A DNA stretch of 64,000 nt from Fredinandcohnia onubensis (GTDB lineage Bacteria; Bacillota; Bacilli; Bacillales; Bacillaceae_L): NCBI RefSeq assembly GCF_002734285.1, contig NZ_NSEA01000001.1, positions 62,001 to 126,000 on the forward strand. The letters run 5' to 3'. The translations under genes were made by a program, and so were the position numbers. The notes below the pieces were generated by a model that was not told the DNA's origin, searched no databases, and worked only from the letters and a program-made list of their open reading frames with translations. Shown in pieces: positions 25,991 through 35,044 of this stretch (positions are counted from its first letter, which is position 1; the number at the start of each line of letters is the position of its first letter).

Positions 25991-26728
25991 ATGGGAAAAT
26001 TACAAGATAAAGTGGCTATTATAACTGGGGGAGCTTCAGGAATTGGAGCAGCAACAGCTCGTTTATTTGTTGAAGAAGGCGCAAAGGTTGTTCTTGTTGA
26101 TTTAAATGAAGAAAAGGGAAAAGCTTTTGAGGAAGAATTGAAAGTGCTAAATGCAGAAGCTTTATTTGTAAAAGCAAACATTACAAGTGAAGAAGAAGTA
26201 GCAAATATCTATAAACAAACAGTTGAAGCATTCGGTAAAGTGGATATTGTTTTCAATAATGCTGGTATTGGACGAGTTCAACCATCACATGAATTAGAAT
26301 ATTCTGAGTGGAGAAATACGGTTAATGTTGACTTAGATGGTGTTTTCTTAGTAGCACGCGAGGCGATCCGTGAATTCTTAAAAGCGGATGGTGGAGTAAT
26401 CGTAAACACTGCATCTATGTATGGCTGGGTGGGATCACCAGGTTCAGCAGCCTATAATGCAGCAAAAGGTGGCGTAGTGAACTTAACTCGCTCATTAGCA
26501 CTTGAGTATGCAGAACAAAATATTCGTGTAAATGCTCTTTGCCCAGGTTTCATTGATACTCCAATTATTCCTGAAGAAAGCAAAGAAGTATTACGTGGCA
26601 TGACTCCAATGAAGCGTCTTGGACAAGCAGAAGAAATGGCTAAAGCTGTATTATTCCTTGCTAGTGATGATTCTACATTCATGACAGGAAATAGCTTAAT
26701 CGTCGATGGCGGTTATACGGCTCAATAA
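25991..26728 (+). CDS. Short-chain dehydrogenase/reductase (SDR)
   Basis: The ATG at 25991, after AAGGGGGAC, begins the standard 245-aa classical SDR; the longer reading from 25955 is not needed. TGGASGIGAATA is the NAD(P) glycine motif, NNAG follows in strand 4, and the catalytic Ser-Tyr-Lys are in NTASMYGWVGSPGSAAYNAAKGG. Substrate not predictable. It is divergent from the TetR gene and may be under its control. Confidence 0.9.
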   Translation: MGKLQDKVAIITGGASGIGAATARLFVEEGAKVVLVDLNEEKGKAFEEELKVLNAEALFVKANITSEEEVANIYKQTVEAFGKVDIVFNNAGIGRVQPSHELEYSEWRNTVNVDLDGVFLVAREAIREFLKADGGVIVNTASMYGWVGSPGSAAYNAAKGGVVNLTRSLALEYAEQNIRVNALCPGFIDTPIIPEESKEVLRGMTPMKRLGQAEEMAKAVLFLASDDSTFMTGNSLIVDGGYTAQ

Positions 26729-26737
26729 TAAATTTGC

Positions 26738-26766
26738 TCATCACCTTAAGGTGATGGGCTTTTATA
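26738..26766 (+). terminator. Terminator after the SDR gene
   Basis: GCTCATCACCTT pairs with AAGGTGATGGGC and a T-rich stretch follows. Confidence 0.7.
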
Positions 26767-26811
26767 TTTTCGGGGAAATAGTATTCTAGTCTAACATTTT
26801 AAATATAGTTG

Positions 26812-26840
26812 TTGACGATATGGAGATTTTCTGCAATAAT
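26812..26840 (+). promoter_or_regulatory. Sigma-A promoter of codBA
   Basis: TTGACG at 26812-26817 and AATAAT at 26835-26840 with 17-bp spacing, placing the start just before the PyrR leader. Confidence 0.65.
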
Positions 26841-26856
26841 AACATTAATTTAATAA

Positions 26857-27006
26857 CTGGTACCTTTAATTCAGTCCAGAGAGGCTGACAAGGACGGCGG
26901 GATTTTATTAAAAGACGTGGGGATACGTGTATAAACTTTCCCTGTGCTCTTTTAATAGATGAAGAGGCTAATTGTCAGGATACCTGGTAATTAGCCTCTT
27001 TTTTTT
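26857..27006 (+). ncRNA. PyrR-binding attenuator leader of codBA
   Basis: The leader contains the PyrR recognition element AGTCCAGAGAGGCT (26873-26886) followed by GACAAGGA, as in the Bacillus pyr operon attenuators. A terminator follows: AGAGGCTAATT (26963-26973) pairs with AATTAGCCTCT (26989-26999), then a T-run. UMP-bound PyrR should stabilise the anti-antiterminator and stop transcription, so cytosine salvage is expressed when pyrimidine nucleotides run low. Confidence 0.9.
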
Positions 27007-27052
27007 CTGCTTGCTTCTGGTATCAGAAATGATCATACAGGAGGAATCAATT

Positions 27053-28312
27053 ATGAAAAAAATGGATTCAGAGTTCTCATGGCAAGCAGTTCCACAATCT
27101 AATCGAAACGGTTTTTGGAAGACATTATCCGTAATGCTAGGCCTAACGTTCTTCTCAGCAAGTATGCTAGCTGGTGGGGAAATTGGGATGGGCTTAACTT
27201 TTTCAGAGTTTATCATAATCGTGTTAGCAGGAAATCTAGCTTTAGGAATCTTTACAGGAACCCTCGCTTATATCGCATCGAAGACAGGATTATCGACACA
27301 CCTTTTGGCAAAGTATGCATTTGGTGATAAGGGATCCTATCTACCATCCTTTTTACTAGGATTTACCCAAGTTGGTTGGTTCGGAGTAGGTGTAGCGATG
27401 TTCGCAGTTCCAGTTGCAAATGCAATGGACTGGAATGTGTACGCCTTAATATTCATCTTTGGGCTTGCAATGACAGCAACTTCAATTTTTGGCATGAAAG
27501 CACTGGTTATTTTAGGATTTGTAGCAGTACCAGCAATTGCAATTCTTGGTAGCTACTCAGCAGTTGAGGCAACCGAGTCCTTAGGTGGAATAGCGGCTCT
27601 AATGGAGTATAAACCAAGCGTATCCATCACACTATCAGCAGCACTTACGATTTGCATCGGTTCATTTATTAGCGCAGGAACGTTAACACCAGACTTTGCA
27701 CGTTTTGCCAAAACATCACGCTCAGCAGTAATAGCAACAGTGATTGCCTTTTTCTTAGGAAACTCATTAATGTTCTTTTTCGGAGCAATTGGATCGATGT
27801 CTTATGGTTTAGCAGATATTTCTGAAGTAATGTTTCTACAGGGATTAATGATTCCAGCTATTATTGTACTCGGGTTAAATATTTGGACAACAAATGACAA
27901 TGCCCTGTATGCTTCAGGCTTAGGATTCGCAAACATCACCAAGATTCCTAAAAAAGTATTCGTAGTTGTAAATGGACTAGTTGGAACCATACTAGCGATG
28001 TGGATGTACAACAATTTTGTAGGATTCCTAACACTTCTTGGAGCTGCGATTCCTTCAATCGGTGCCATCATTATTACAGACTATTTCTTTGTAAAGCGAA
28101 GAGAATATAAAGCTTTTGAAGAAATGACGTTTAAATCAGTAAACTGGGTTTCAATTGCGGCGTGGGGCGTAGGTGTAGCCTTTGCGCAAGTAGCACCAGG
28201 GATTACACCACTAAATGCACTACTAGGAACAGTGGTTATTTACTTCGTATTCATGAAAGTAGCGGACATAAAAAAAATTAAAGAAGCAAAGGTGATTTCA
28301 GTTGATTATTAA
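27053..28312 (+). CDS. codB: Cytosine permease (CodB-like, NCS1)
   Basis: The ATG at 27053 follows AGGAGGAATC and gives 419 aa with about 12 membrane segments; an upstream in-frame start lies inside the attenuator and is rejected. [17 protein letters not shown] and [17 protein letters not shown] are characteristic of CodB. It overlaps the cytosine deaminase gene by 11 bp, so the two are translationally coupled. It imports cytosine for deamination to uracil and salvage to UMP. Confidence 0.9.
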   Translation: MKKMDSEFSWQAVPQSNRNGFWKTLSVMLGLTFFSASMLAGGEIGMGLTFSEFIIIVLAGNLALGIFTGTLAYIASKTGLSTHLLAKYAFGDKGSYLPSFLLGFTQVGWFGVGVAMFAVPVANAMDWNVYALIFIFGLAMTATSIFGMKALVILGFVAVPAIAILGSYSAVEATESLGGIAALMEYKPSVSITLSAALTICIGSFISAGTLTPDFARFAKTSRSAVIATVIAFFLGNSLMFFFGAIGSMSYGLADISEVMFLQGLMIPAIIVLGLNIWTTNDNALYASGLGFANITKIPKKVFVVVNGLVGTILAMWMYNNFVGFLTLLGAAIPSIGAIIITDYFFVKRREYKAFEEMTFKSVNWVSIAAWGVGVAFAQVAPGITPLNALLGTVVIYFVFMKVADIKKIKEAKVISVDY

Positions 28313-29570
28313 AAATGCAACCTTACGAGGAAAAGAAGGTCTCTGGCATCTCGTTATCAAAGAAGGTCAGTTTGAAAAAATTACTCAAGAACTAGGCGAA
28401 ATAGAGGCAAATGAAGAAGTAATCGACGCAGATGGCTCACTTGTTTTGCCACCTTTTATTGAGCCACATATCCATTTAGATACAACATTAACGGCAGGCG
28501 AACCTGAGTGGAATCAAAGCGGAACTTTATTTGAGGGGATCCAGCGCTGGTCACAGCGTAAAGAATCCTTAACCCTTAAGGATGTAAAAACACGTTCGAA
28601 AACAGCACTAAAATGGCAAATTGCTCAAGGGATTGGGCATGTTCGTACGCATGTTGATGTTACAGACCCTAGCCTAACAGCATTGAAGGCAATGCTTGAG
28701 GTAAAAGAGGAAATGAAAGATTATGTAGATATTCAGCTTGTTGCCTTTCCTCAGGAAGGAATTTTATCTTATCCGAATGGAGTGGAATTGCTTGAAGAAG
28801 CAATGAAAATGGGTGCGGATGTCGTTGGTGGTATTCCTCACTTTGAATTCACCCGTGAATATGGTGTCGAGTCAATGAAGATCGCCTTTGATTTAGCAGA
28901 AAAGTATGATCGATTAGTTGATATCCATTGTGACGAAATTGATGATGAACAATCAAGATTTGTTGAAGTTGTAGCAAAGGAAGCCTATGAGCGCGGAATT
29001 GGTACTCGTACAACAACAAGCCACACGACAGCGATGGGTTCATACAATGATGCGTATACGTACAAGCTTTTCCGATTACTAAAGCTTTCTAATATTAACT
29101 TTGTGTCAAATCCACTTGTGAATATTCACTTACAAGGTCGATTTGATACGTATCCAAAACGTAGAGGTCTTACTCGTGTTAAAGAACTACTAGAAGCAGG
29201 ACTAAACGTGAGTTTTGGCCATGATGATATTTTTGACCCATGGTATCCACTAGGAACGGGCAATATGCTACAGGTTCTTCATATGGGAATCCACGCTTCA
29301 CAATTGATGGGCTATGAGCAAATTGTGAATTCCATTGATTTGATTACGACAAACAGTGCTAAGACACTGCACATTGAAGATCGCTACGGAATTGAAGAAG
29401 GAAAGCCGGCAAACTTCATCGTCATGTCAGCAGAAAATGAATATGAAACAATCCGTAAACAAGCGAAAGTTCGCTACTCATTTAGAAATGGAAAAATCAT
29501 TGCAGAAACAAAGCCAAGTGAAACAATGATTACATTGGATCAAACAGAAGCAGTAGATTTTAATCGATGA
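28302..29570 (+). CDS. codA: Cytosine deaminase (CodA-like amidohydrolase)
   Basis: A 422-aa metal-dependent amidohydrolase starting at TTG 28302 after AAAGGTGAT. Metal and substrate motifs occur in order: [34 protein letters not shown] and [18 protein letters not shown]. The last is highly characteristic of bacterial CodA. It hydrolyses cytosine to uracil and ammonia. Coupled to codB and controlled by the PyrR leader. Confidence 0.93.
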   Translation: MIIKNATLRGKEGLWHLVIKEGQFEKITQELGEIEANEEVIDADGSLVLPPFIEPHIHLDTTLTAGEPEWNQSGTLFEGIQRWSQRKESLTLKDVKTRSKTALKWQIAQGIGHVRTHVDVTDPSLTALKAMLEVKEEMKDYVDIQLVAFPQEGILSYPNGVELLEEAMKMGADVVGGIPHFEFTREYGVESMKIAFDLAEKYDRLVDIHCDEIDDEQSRFVEVVAKEAYERGIGTRTTTSHTTAMGSYNDAYTYKLFRLLKLSNINFVSNPLVNIHLQGRFDTYPKRRGLTRVKELLEAGLNVSFGHDDIFDPWYPLGTGNMLQVLHMGIHASQLMGYEQIVNSIDLITTNSAKTLHIEDRYGIEEGKPANFIVMSAENEYETIRKQAKVRYSFRNGKIIAETKPSETMITLDQTEAVDFNR

Positions 29571-29577
29571 AATGAGA

Positions 29578-29609
29578 AGGGGCATCCACCGACTGGATGC
29601 CCCTTTTGA
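29578..29609. terminator. Terminator between codA and the MscS gene
   Basis: AGGGGCATCCA pairs with TGGATGCCCCT, followed by TTTT on the plus strand and an A/T flank on the other. Confidence 0.8.
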
Positions 29610-29610
29610 A

Positions 29611-30480
29611 TTATGCTTGTCCCATTTTTTGCGGACTATCATCATTTTTATGGATTGTAACTTGATGAGGAAATGGTATTTCAATTCCATTTTCGTCAAA
29701 GGCCTCTTTAATGGCTTTTCGAAGCTGACGCTCGACTCCCCAATGTTCCCCATTTTCTGTCTTGGCAATAACACGTAGAACCACATCTGATACTCCAAGT
29801 GCTTGAACTCCGATGACATTCGGACCTTCAACGATCATAGGATTTTCGGCAGCCACTTGGTTACAGACTTCTTGCATCACGGTTATGGCTTTATCAATGT
29901 CTTCCCCATAGGCAATTCCGATATCTACAAGGGCACGCATATTTCCGCGGGAATGGTTACTTACACTTGTAATGTCGCGATTCGGAATATAATGTAAGGT
30001 TCCATCAAAGCCGCGAATTTGTGTGGTTCGTAAACCCACTGCCTCTACAACGCCATCAATAGCTCCGATGGTGACATAATCGTTAACATCAATTTGCTTT
30101 TCTAATAACAAGAAAAAGCCTGTCACAACGTCACTTACCAGACCTTGTGCACCAAAACCAACCGCTAGTCCAACAATCCCAGCACCGGCGATCAGGCTTG
30201 CAACAGGAATATTAAAAATGCCAAAAATGGACGCAACTAACATAAAGATTAATGCATATGAAAGTATATTCTCCATAAGCCTTTGAAGCGTATGAGCGCG
30301 CCCTAAGGTAATGTTTTGTTTATCCTGTAATTTCGTAAAGGTTCGGTCAATCACTTTGTTTCCAATCTTTTTTACAATGAAAAATGCAATAAAGACCCCG
30401 ATTAATTTTAAAATGATGATACCGGTATTCAGGAGTAGAGCCTCCCAATTGATATCGAGAAAATCAAACAAAAATATCAT
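29611..30480 (-). CDS. MscS family mechanosensitive channel
   Basis: From the ATG at 30480 the protein has 289 aa. Three membrane segments occupy about residues 1-130, the third containing the glycine/alanine-rich pore helix PVASLIAGAGIVGLAVGFGAQGLVSDV. The beta domain (DYVTIGAIDGVVEAVGLRTTQIRGFDGTLHYIPN) and an alpha/beta C-terminal domain follow. It releases solutes on hypo-osmotic shock. A longer reading to 30546 would run through a REP-like inverted repeat and is rejected. The ribosome site AAGGAAGG almost touches the ATG, so a TTG nine bases further in is an alternative start. Confidence 0.88.
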   Translation of the reverse strand: MIFLFDFLDINWEALLLNTGIIILKLIGVFIAFFIVKKIGNKVIDRTFTKLQDKQNITLGRAHTLQRLMENILSYALIFMLVASIFGIFNIPVASLIAGAGIVGLAVGFGAQGLVSDVVTGFFLLLEKQIDVNDYVTIGAIDGVVEAVGLRTTQIRGFDGTLHYIPNRDITSVSNHSRGNMRALVDIGIAYGEDIDKAITVMQEVCNQVAAENPMIVEGPNVIGVQALGVSDVVLRVIAKTENGEHWGVERQLRKAIKEAFDENGIEIPFPHQVTIHKNDDSPQKMGQA

Positions 30481-30502
30481 CCTTCCTTGTGTCATGAACC
30501 AC

Positions 30503-30544
30503 AGGGACGGTTCTCTTGGTTTACGAACCAGGAGAACCGTCCCC
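30503..30544. repeat. REP-like inverted repeat (GGGACGGTTCTC type)
   Basis: GGGACGGTTCTC and GAGAACCGTCCC are inverted arms separated by about 16 bp, themselves containing GGTT/AACC. A shorter relative lies at 32851-32877. This looks like a dispersed palindromic repeat of the kind common in Bacillus genomes. Confidence 0.65.
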
Positions 30545-30607
30545 ATGGTACTTATTTTTGTTTAGTAAGAGAATACCACAAATCACAATAAGGAAACACA
30601 TTTCAGA

Positions 30608-30642
30608 AGAAAAAATCCCCTGTTTGAGTACAGGGGATTTGG
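30608..30642 (-). terminator. Terminator of the CofE-like gene
   Basis: AAATCCCCTGT and ACAGGGGATTT form the stem, with a T-run on the minus strand. Confidence 0.75.
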
Positions 30643-30648
30643 TAGTCC

Positions 30649-31848
30649 TTATTTTGTATAGTTATCAAAGTAACCTTGGATATAGATGAACGGGGTACCT
30701 TTGTCTCCGCTTCCTGATGTTAAATCAGATAGAGAGCCAATCAGGTCAGTTAGTCTTCTAGGTGTTGTACCTTGTGCTTCCATTTGTCCGACAAGGTCTC
30801 CTTCTTTATTTTTAATGAACTCAGAGATTGCCTTTTTAAGTTCTTCACCTTTTAAATCAGCAAAATTATTATCAGCAAGATATTTTAATTTAACCTCATT
30901 TGGTGTACCTTCAAGGCCAGCTGTGTAGGCAGGTGAAACAACTGGGTCAGCAAGCTCCCAAATTTGTCCTACAGGGTCTTTAAATGCACCGTCACCGTAA
31001 ATCATAACCTCTACCATTTTACCAGTTTTCTCTTTGATGATTTCCTGGATTTGATCTACAACTGGTTGGCAATTACGAGGGAAGAGCTTCACACTTTCCT
31101 CAGTTGCTTTGTTAGAACCAAGTAAACCATAGTTTTCATTATAGCCACTGCCGTCGATTGATTCTGAAAGAATATTATCAAGGCTATAAATTTTTTCTCC
31201 GCCGTTTGCCTTTAAAATTTTCTTTGTACGGAATCTTGTGTGAATGTCACAAGTTAGCACGCTCTTTGTATAGTCTAGGATCGTTCTTGGGTTATTTGAG
31301 AAGATGACTTCACATTCAACGCCGTATTCCTCAACCAGCGATTTATAATAATCAATGTAATCTACACCTGTAAAAGTGTGTTTATTATGTCCGAATAGTT
31401 CACGGAACTGTTGCTCTGTTAACACATCCGTCCAAGGATTCACGCCTTTTTCATCAAGTAAATCAAGATCCACTAGGTGGTTACCTACTTCATCAGATGG
31501 ATAGCTTAACATAAGGACGATTTTCTTCGCGCCCTTTGCAATTCCACGAAGATTGATTGCAAAACGGTTACGGCTTAGGATTGGAAAAATAACACCGATT
31601 GTGTCATCACCAAATTTTGATTGTACATCCTTTGCAATATGGTCGATTGTCGCATAGTTTCCTTGAGCACGAGCGACAATAGATTCTGTGATCGTTATGA
31701 TATCTTTATCTTGAATCGTAAAGCCTTCCACCTCAGAAGCGGTTAATACAGTATCAACAACGATTTGCTCGATGCTGTCACCTGTATTGATGATTGGGCC
31801 ACGTAAACCCCTTACAACTGTTCCAACTACTCTTTCCAAAACAATCAC
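30649..31848 (-). CDS. CofE-like (coenzyme F420-0:L-glutamate ligase family) protein
   Basis: A 399-aa protein whose N-terminal part matches the F420 ligase family: PIINTGDSIEQIVVDTV, then DKDIITITESIVARAQGNYA, the segment corresponding to the CofE dgDilvvaskivskaeGr pattern. The C-terminal part (from about 250) has MVEVMIYGDGAFKDPVGQIWELADPVVSPAY. Archaeal and actinobacterial CofE adds glutamates to F420. Bacillaceae are not known F420 producers and no cofC, cofD or cofG/H gene is nearby, so a different glutamylation target is likely. It is divergent from a LysR gene that may control it. Confidence 0.7.
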   Translation of the reverse strand: MIVLERVVGTVVRGLRGPIINTGDSIEQIVVDTVLTASEVEGFTIQDKDIITITESIVARAQGNYATIDHIAKDVQSKFGDDTIGVIFPILSRNRFAINLRGIAKGAKKIVLMLSYPSDEVGNHLVDLDLLDEKGVNPWTDVLTEQQFRELFGHNKHTFTGVDYIDYYKSLVEEYGVECEVIFSNNPRTILDYTKSVLTCDIHTRFRTKKILKANGGEKIYSLDNILSESIDGSGYNENYGLLGSNKATEESVKLFPRNCQPVVDQIQEIIKEKTGKMVEVMIYGDGAFKDPVGQIWELADPVVSPAYTAGLEGTPNEVKLKYLADNNFADLKGEELKKAISEFIKNKEGDLVGQMEAQGTTPRRLTDLIGSLSDLTSGSGDKGTPFIYIQGYFDNYTK

Positions 31849-31958
31849 TCCTACATGCTGATAAGTTTTTATGTAAATATTATCTACTAGTACTATACAT
31901 CTATCATGTGATATAAGTAAAATTAATATATCTAATAATGGGTATAAGGAGTATTAAT

Positions 31959-32846
31959 ATGGTAGGTAAATTAGATTTATATAAGGTTTTTAGTGTGGTC
32001 GCTAAGAATGGGAGCTTTTCCAAGGCTGCCAAGGACCTATTTATGACACAGCCTGCAGTTAGTCAAGCGATGATGCAGCTAGAAAGAGAATTGGATATAA
32101 GACTGTTTAACCGTACACCTAAAGGGGTTACTTTGACAGATGAGGGAAATCTTCTATTTGAATATGTTCATTCGGCAATGAATCTCATCAATGTTGGTGA
32201 GGAAATGATTTTGGAATTTAAGAATCTAACAAAAGGGGAATTAAGAATAGGTGTGGGTGATACAATATCGAAATATTTTTTGCTCGCATTTTTAGAAACC
32301 TTTCATACGGAATATCCCAATATAAAGTTTAAAATTGAAAATGGGACAACCCAGGAACTTATTTCCTTATTGAAGTTGGGTGAGGTTGATCTCGCGATTT
32401 GTAACTTTCCGGTTAGTGACCCTACCCTAGCACAAATACCATGTATGGATATTCATGATATTTTTGTGTGCGGAAAAAACTTTAAAGAACTTCTACATAA
32501 AACCGTAAATGTATCCGACTTAGTAGAGTATCCGTTAATATTTTTGGAACCAAAATCCATTTCGCGAAAATATGTCGAGGAATATTTATTGTCAAAAGGA
32601 TTAAGGATTTCGCCCGAGTTTGAACTCGGTTCCCATGATTTATTATTGGAGTTTGCTAAAATAAATCTAGGTATTGCTTGTGTCACGAGAGAATTTTCGC
32701 AAGAATATTTAAAAAGTGGCATCCTACATGAGGTAAAGCTTAAAGAGCAGATCCCAAAACGGAGCATTGGAATCTGTTACGTTAAAAATGTTCCATTATC
32801 ACCAGCATCAACAAAATTTGTTGAGATTATTAAAAAGGATGGGTGA
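31959..32846 (+). CDS. LysR family transcriptional regulator
   Basis: ATG at 31959 with AAGGAG eight bases upstream gives 295 aa. The winged helix-turn-helix (LYKVFSVVAKNGSFSKAAKDLFMTQPAVSQAMMQLERELDIRLFNRTPKGVTLTDEG) covers residues 4-60; an effector-binding domain of the periplasmic-binding-protein fold follows. Of the CysL/YwfK-like general type; effector unknown. It is divergent from the CofE-like gene, with 110 bp between them, the usual layout for a LysR target. Confidence 0.9.
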   Translation: MVGKLDLYKVFSVVAKNGSFSKAAKDLFMTQPAVSQAMMQLERELDIRLFNRTPKGVTLTDEGNLLFEYVHSAMNLINVGEEMILEFKNLTKGELRIGVGDTISKYFLLAFLETFHTEYPNIKFKIENGTTQELISLLKLGEVDLAICNFPVSDPTLAQIPCMDIHDIFVCGKNFKELLHKTVNVSDLVEYPLIFLEPKSISRKYVEEYLLSKGLRISPEFELGSHDLLLEFAKINLGIACVTREFSQEYLKSGILHEVKLKEQIPKRSIGICYVKNVPLSPASTKFVEIIKKDG

Positions 32847-32850
32847 TGAA

Positions 32851-32877
32851 AGGGATGGTTCCCAAAGAACCGTCCCT
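32851..32877. repeat. Short REP-like palindrome
   Basis: AGGGATGGTTC (32851-32861) and GAACCGTCCCT (32867-32877), related to the element at 30503-30544. It lies between convergent genes and could double as a terminator. Confidence 0.55.
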
Positions 32878-32884
32878 AATCTAC

Positions 32885-33586
32885 CTAATCCACATAATAA
32901 ATCTGGGAATTGGTAGCATCAAGGCAGTAAAGCCTTCCTCCGTATGCACAGCCACCATCAATACCAATGATGTTATTTTCTCCAAAATAAACTTCATTAC
33001 TCTTATGTAGATATTTGGTTGGTGTATGACCAAAAACAACGGTCTTATGACCGGTGTAGCCATTGTGAAATTCCTCGCGAATCCAGACTAATAAATGGGG
33101 GTCAGTTGATTCTAATGGTGTTTCAGGATGAACCCCTGCATGAACAAAAATATGAGTTTCTGTTTCATAGTAGTATGGAAACTCCTTTAAAATTTCTAAA
33201 TGTGGGTGGATTTCTTTGTTTATTTGAAGAAGATTAGGCATCTCCTCCGTCGTGTACCAATATTTTGCATCATCCTTTTCAATCTGATAGCCGTAGTTTT
33301 GTAAGGTTTTAATCCCGCCATTGTAAAACCATCGTTTGACACTCATTGAATCAGCGCGGAAGGCTTCCATCATCATCTTTTCATGATTACCTATCAACGC
33401 AATTGCTCCTTTTTCGCGTAATTCAATTACTCTATCTAAAACAGCCCTTGAGTGTGGTCCTCGATCAACATAATCTCCCAACAACAAAAGTTGGTCTTCC
33501 TGATCATTGTAGTTTACTAGTTCCAACAGCCGTTCAAATTTATCTAAATCACCATGAATATCACTTATCGCAAGCATTCGTCTCAC
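32885..33586 (-). CDS. PPP-family metallophosphatase (Ser/Thr phosphatase-like)
   Basis: A 233-aa calcineurin-like phosphoesterase with all dinuclear-metal motifs: SDIHGD near the N terminus, LLGDYVDRGPHS, LIGNHEKMM, then HAGVHPE and FGHTP. The fold and length fit bacterial PPP phosphatases (PrpE, PrpA, symmetrical Ap4A hydrolase-like). Whether it acts on phosphoproteins or dinucleoside polyphosphates cannot be told. It stands alone. Confidence 0.85.
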   Translation of the reverse strand: MRRMLAISDIHGDLDKFERLLELVNYNDQEDQLLLLGDYVDRGPHSRAVLDRVIELREKGAIALIGNHEKMMMEAFRADSMSVKRWFYNGGIKTLQNYGYQIEKDDAKYWYTTEEMPNLLQINKEIHPHLEILKEFPYYYETETHIFVHAGVHPETPLESTDPHLLVWIREEFHNGYTGHKTVVFGHTPTKYLHKSNEVYFGENNIIGIDGGCAYGGRLYCLDATNSQIYYVD

Positions 33587-33725
33587 TCAACACACAACCT
33601 TTTTACAATAATAGGTTCTTCTATTTTAGCACACCCTACGTCTTAGTGAGGAATACCCATTTCGTATAAATTTTTCAAGGTGAAAAGATACTAAAAGCGA
33701 TCAAACTGGAAAGAGTGTGGCGCTA

Positions 33726-34391
33726 ATGAACATAAGAAAACCGTTATCAGTTGCAGTTATTTTTTGTCTTTCATCAATTATTGTGTTTGGGATTCTTGCC
33801 TATTTTGTTCATATCCATGATGTGCTGTATTTTGATAGTCAAGTGATAGGTTTGGTTCAGGGGATGGAATCAGTGGGATTAACTTTGCTAATGAAGTTCC
33901 TTTCGTTTATCGGATCTGCACCAGTCGTCATTGTTTTATCCCTTATTATTTTGTATTTCCTCTATAAAGTTTTGAAGCATCGTCATGAGTTGGTTTTGTT
34001 TATAGGAGTGATGGTCGGTTCTCCAATCTTGAACATCTTACTAAAAGGACTATTTGAAAGGGCAAGACCAGATTTCCACAGATTAGTCGAAATCTCTGGT
34101 TATAGCTTTCCGAGTGGTCATGCGATGAATGCTTTCACATTTTTCGGTATTTTCACATTCTTGTTATGGCGCCATATTCCAGTAGTGTGGGGGAGAACAG
34201 TACTTCTCATATTTAGTGGAATTATGATAGTAGGGATTGGGATCAGCAGAATATATTTGGGAGTTCATTATCCAACTGATATAATAGGTGGATATTTTGC
34301 AAGTGCTACATGGCTTGGATTTTCAATATGGACTTTTCAGTGGTTCAAAGATAGACAAGCCGTCAAGGACACGAGACTACAAACGGGTTGA
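33726..34391 (+). CDS. PAP2 family phosphatase
   Basis: The ATG at 33726 is ten bases after GGAAAGAG; a GTG at 33717 is too close. The 221-aa membrane protein has about six segments. The three PAP2 motifs are KGLFERARP, PSGHAMN and SRIYLGVHYPTD, whose Arg, His and Asp form the acid-phosphatase site facing outward. Likely substrates are undecaprenyl pyrophosphate, phosphatidate or phosphatidylglycerol phosphate. Confidence 0.9.
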   Translation: MNIRKPLSVAVIFCLSSIIVFGILAYFVHIHDVLYFDSQVIGLVQGMESVGLTLLMKFLSFIGSAPVVIVLSLIILYFLYKVLKHRHELVLFIGVMVGSPILNILLKGLFERARPDFHRLVEISGYSFPSGHAMNAFTFFGIFTFLLWRHIPVVWGRTVLLIFSGIMIVGIGISRIYLGVHYPTDIIGGYFASATWLGFSIWTFQWFKDRQAVKDTRLQTG

Positions 34392-34461
34392 TACCGGATG
34401 GAGGATGATTCTAACCATTCCCTACACTTTTCAATTGTCGAATCTTAGGGAAAGGTTTTAA

Positions 34462-34490
34462 TTGAAAATGAAAGCGCTATCAATTATAAT
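34462..34490 (+). promoter_or_regulatory. Sigma-A promoter with embedded perfect cre site
   Basis: TTGAAA (34462-34467) and TATAAT (34485-34490) with 17-bp spacing. TGAAAGCGCTATCA (34469-34482) fills the spacer and matches the cre consensus at every position, so CcpA should repress by blocking polymerase. Confidence 0.8.
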
Positions 34491-34507
34491 GAAGTCAGGT
34501 GGATGAC

Positions 34508-34570
34508 ATGTGTGGTCATCATGGTATTTGGCGAAGGTGGGGCCGATACTGTAGTGGAGTAACACGTTAA
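34508..34570 (+). CDS. Possible 20-residue Cys/His/Arg-rich micropeptide
   Basis: An ATG follows AGGTGGATGAC and opens a 20-codon frame ending TAA: it starts MCGHHGIW, continues RRWGRYC and ends GVTR. It has two cysteines, two histidines, two tryptophans and five arginines. The frame fits exactly between a cre-controlled promoter and a terminator. No known family recognised. It may be translated or fortuitous. Confidence 0.4.
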   Translation: MCGHHGIWRRWGRYCSGVTR

Positions 34571-34596
34571 AATGCTTTATTTTAAAGTGTATTATT

Positions 34597-34643
34597 AAAA
34601 AGGGACCATTTAATTCAGGATGCGAATTAAATGGTCCCTTTTT
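34597..34643 (+). terminator. Strong terminator of the short CcpA-type transcript
   Basis: A stem of about 20 bp, GGGACCATTTAATTC against GAATTAAATGGTCCC, with flanking A5/T5 and a 7-nt loop. Confidence 0.9.
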
Positions 34644-34889
34644 GCGTTGGGTTAACTAATCAAGTCAGCCTCACTAATAAGTACAAGATACTTAGTCAAT
34701 AAACAAGGACTGCACGTTATGAAATGAACCAAATTTACAAATAATATTTTTATCAATATCTTTTGTGGTTCTTGTCCAAGTCAAATGATATTAAAATAGT
34801 TTATACGGACCAATAGATAGATTAAACTAGTACGATGGAACTAAATACCAGAACTTACATTTATTATTTAAAGTATTTTGATATAATTT
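34644..34889. other. AT-rich intergenic stretch before brnQ
   Basis: Nothing gene-like is visible between the short-RNA terminator and the CodY-like box. No convincing hairpins or frames were seen. Confidence 0.5.
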
Positions 34890-34934
34890 TATTTTCTGAA
34901 AAGTGTTGCTTTTGGATATTTTGTGTGATATATT
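34890..34934 (+). promoter_or_regulatory. CodY-like box and promoter of brnQ
   Basis: TATTTTCTGAAAAGT (34890-34904) matches the CodY consensus AATTTTCWGAAAATT at 13 of 15 positions. Directly downstream are TTGCTT (34906-34911) and TATATT (34929-34934), 17 bp apart. CodY, which binds branched-chain amino acids and GTP, would repress their importer. Confidence 0.65.
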
Positions 34935-35044
34935 AGTTCCTATCAAGTTGATGTTTGTAAGCAAGTGAGTTTACTAGTATAATTTTTTATGCTCTAGATG
35001 TATTCGGAGAATTAAGTGTCTAGAGTGTTTTAGGAGGAATAGAT

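Larger units (their letters stand above)
34497..34643 (+). ncRNA. Short CcpA-type transcript (about 147 nt), possibly dual-function sRNA
   Basis: Bounded by the promoter at 34462-34490 and a strong terminator. GATGAC (34502-34507) pairs with GTCATC (34515-34520) right over the start of the 20-codon frame. GTAT-GGC/GCC-ATAC forms a second hairpin (34524-34549). The small frame inside is listed separately. It could be a regulatory RNA, an mRNA for a micropeptide, or both. Confidence 0.55.

Noticed and set aside
30649-31848. Evidence for F420 biosynthesis
   Set aside because: Only the ligase-like gene is present; no cofC, cofD or cofG/H in the window.
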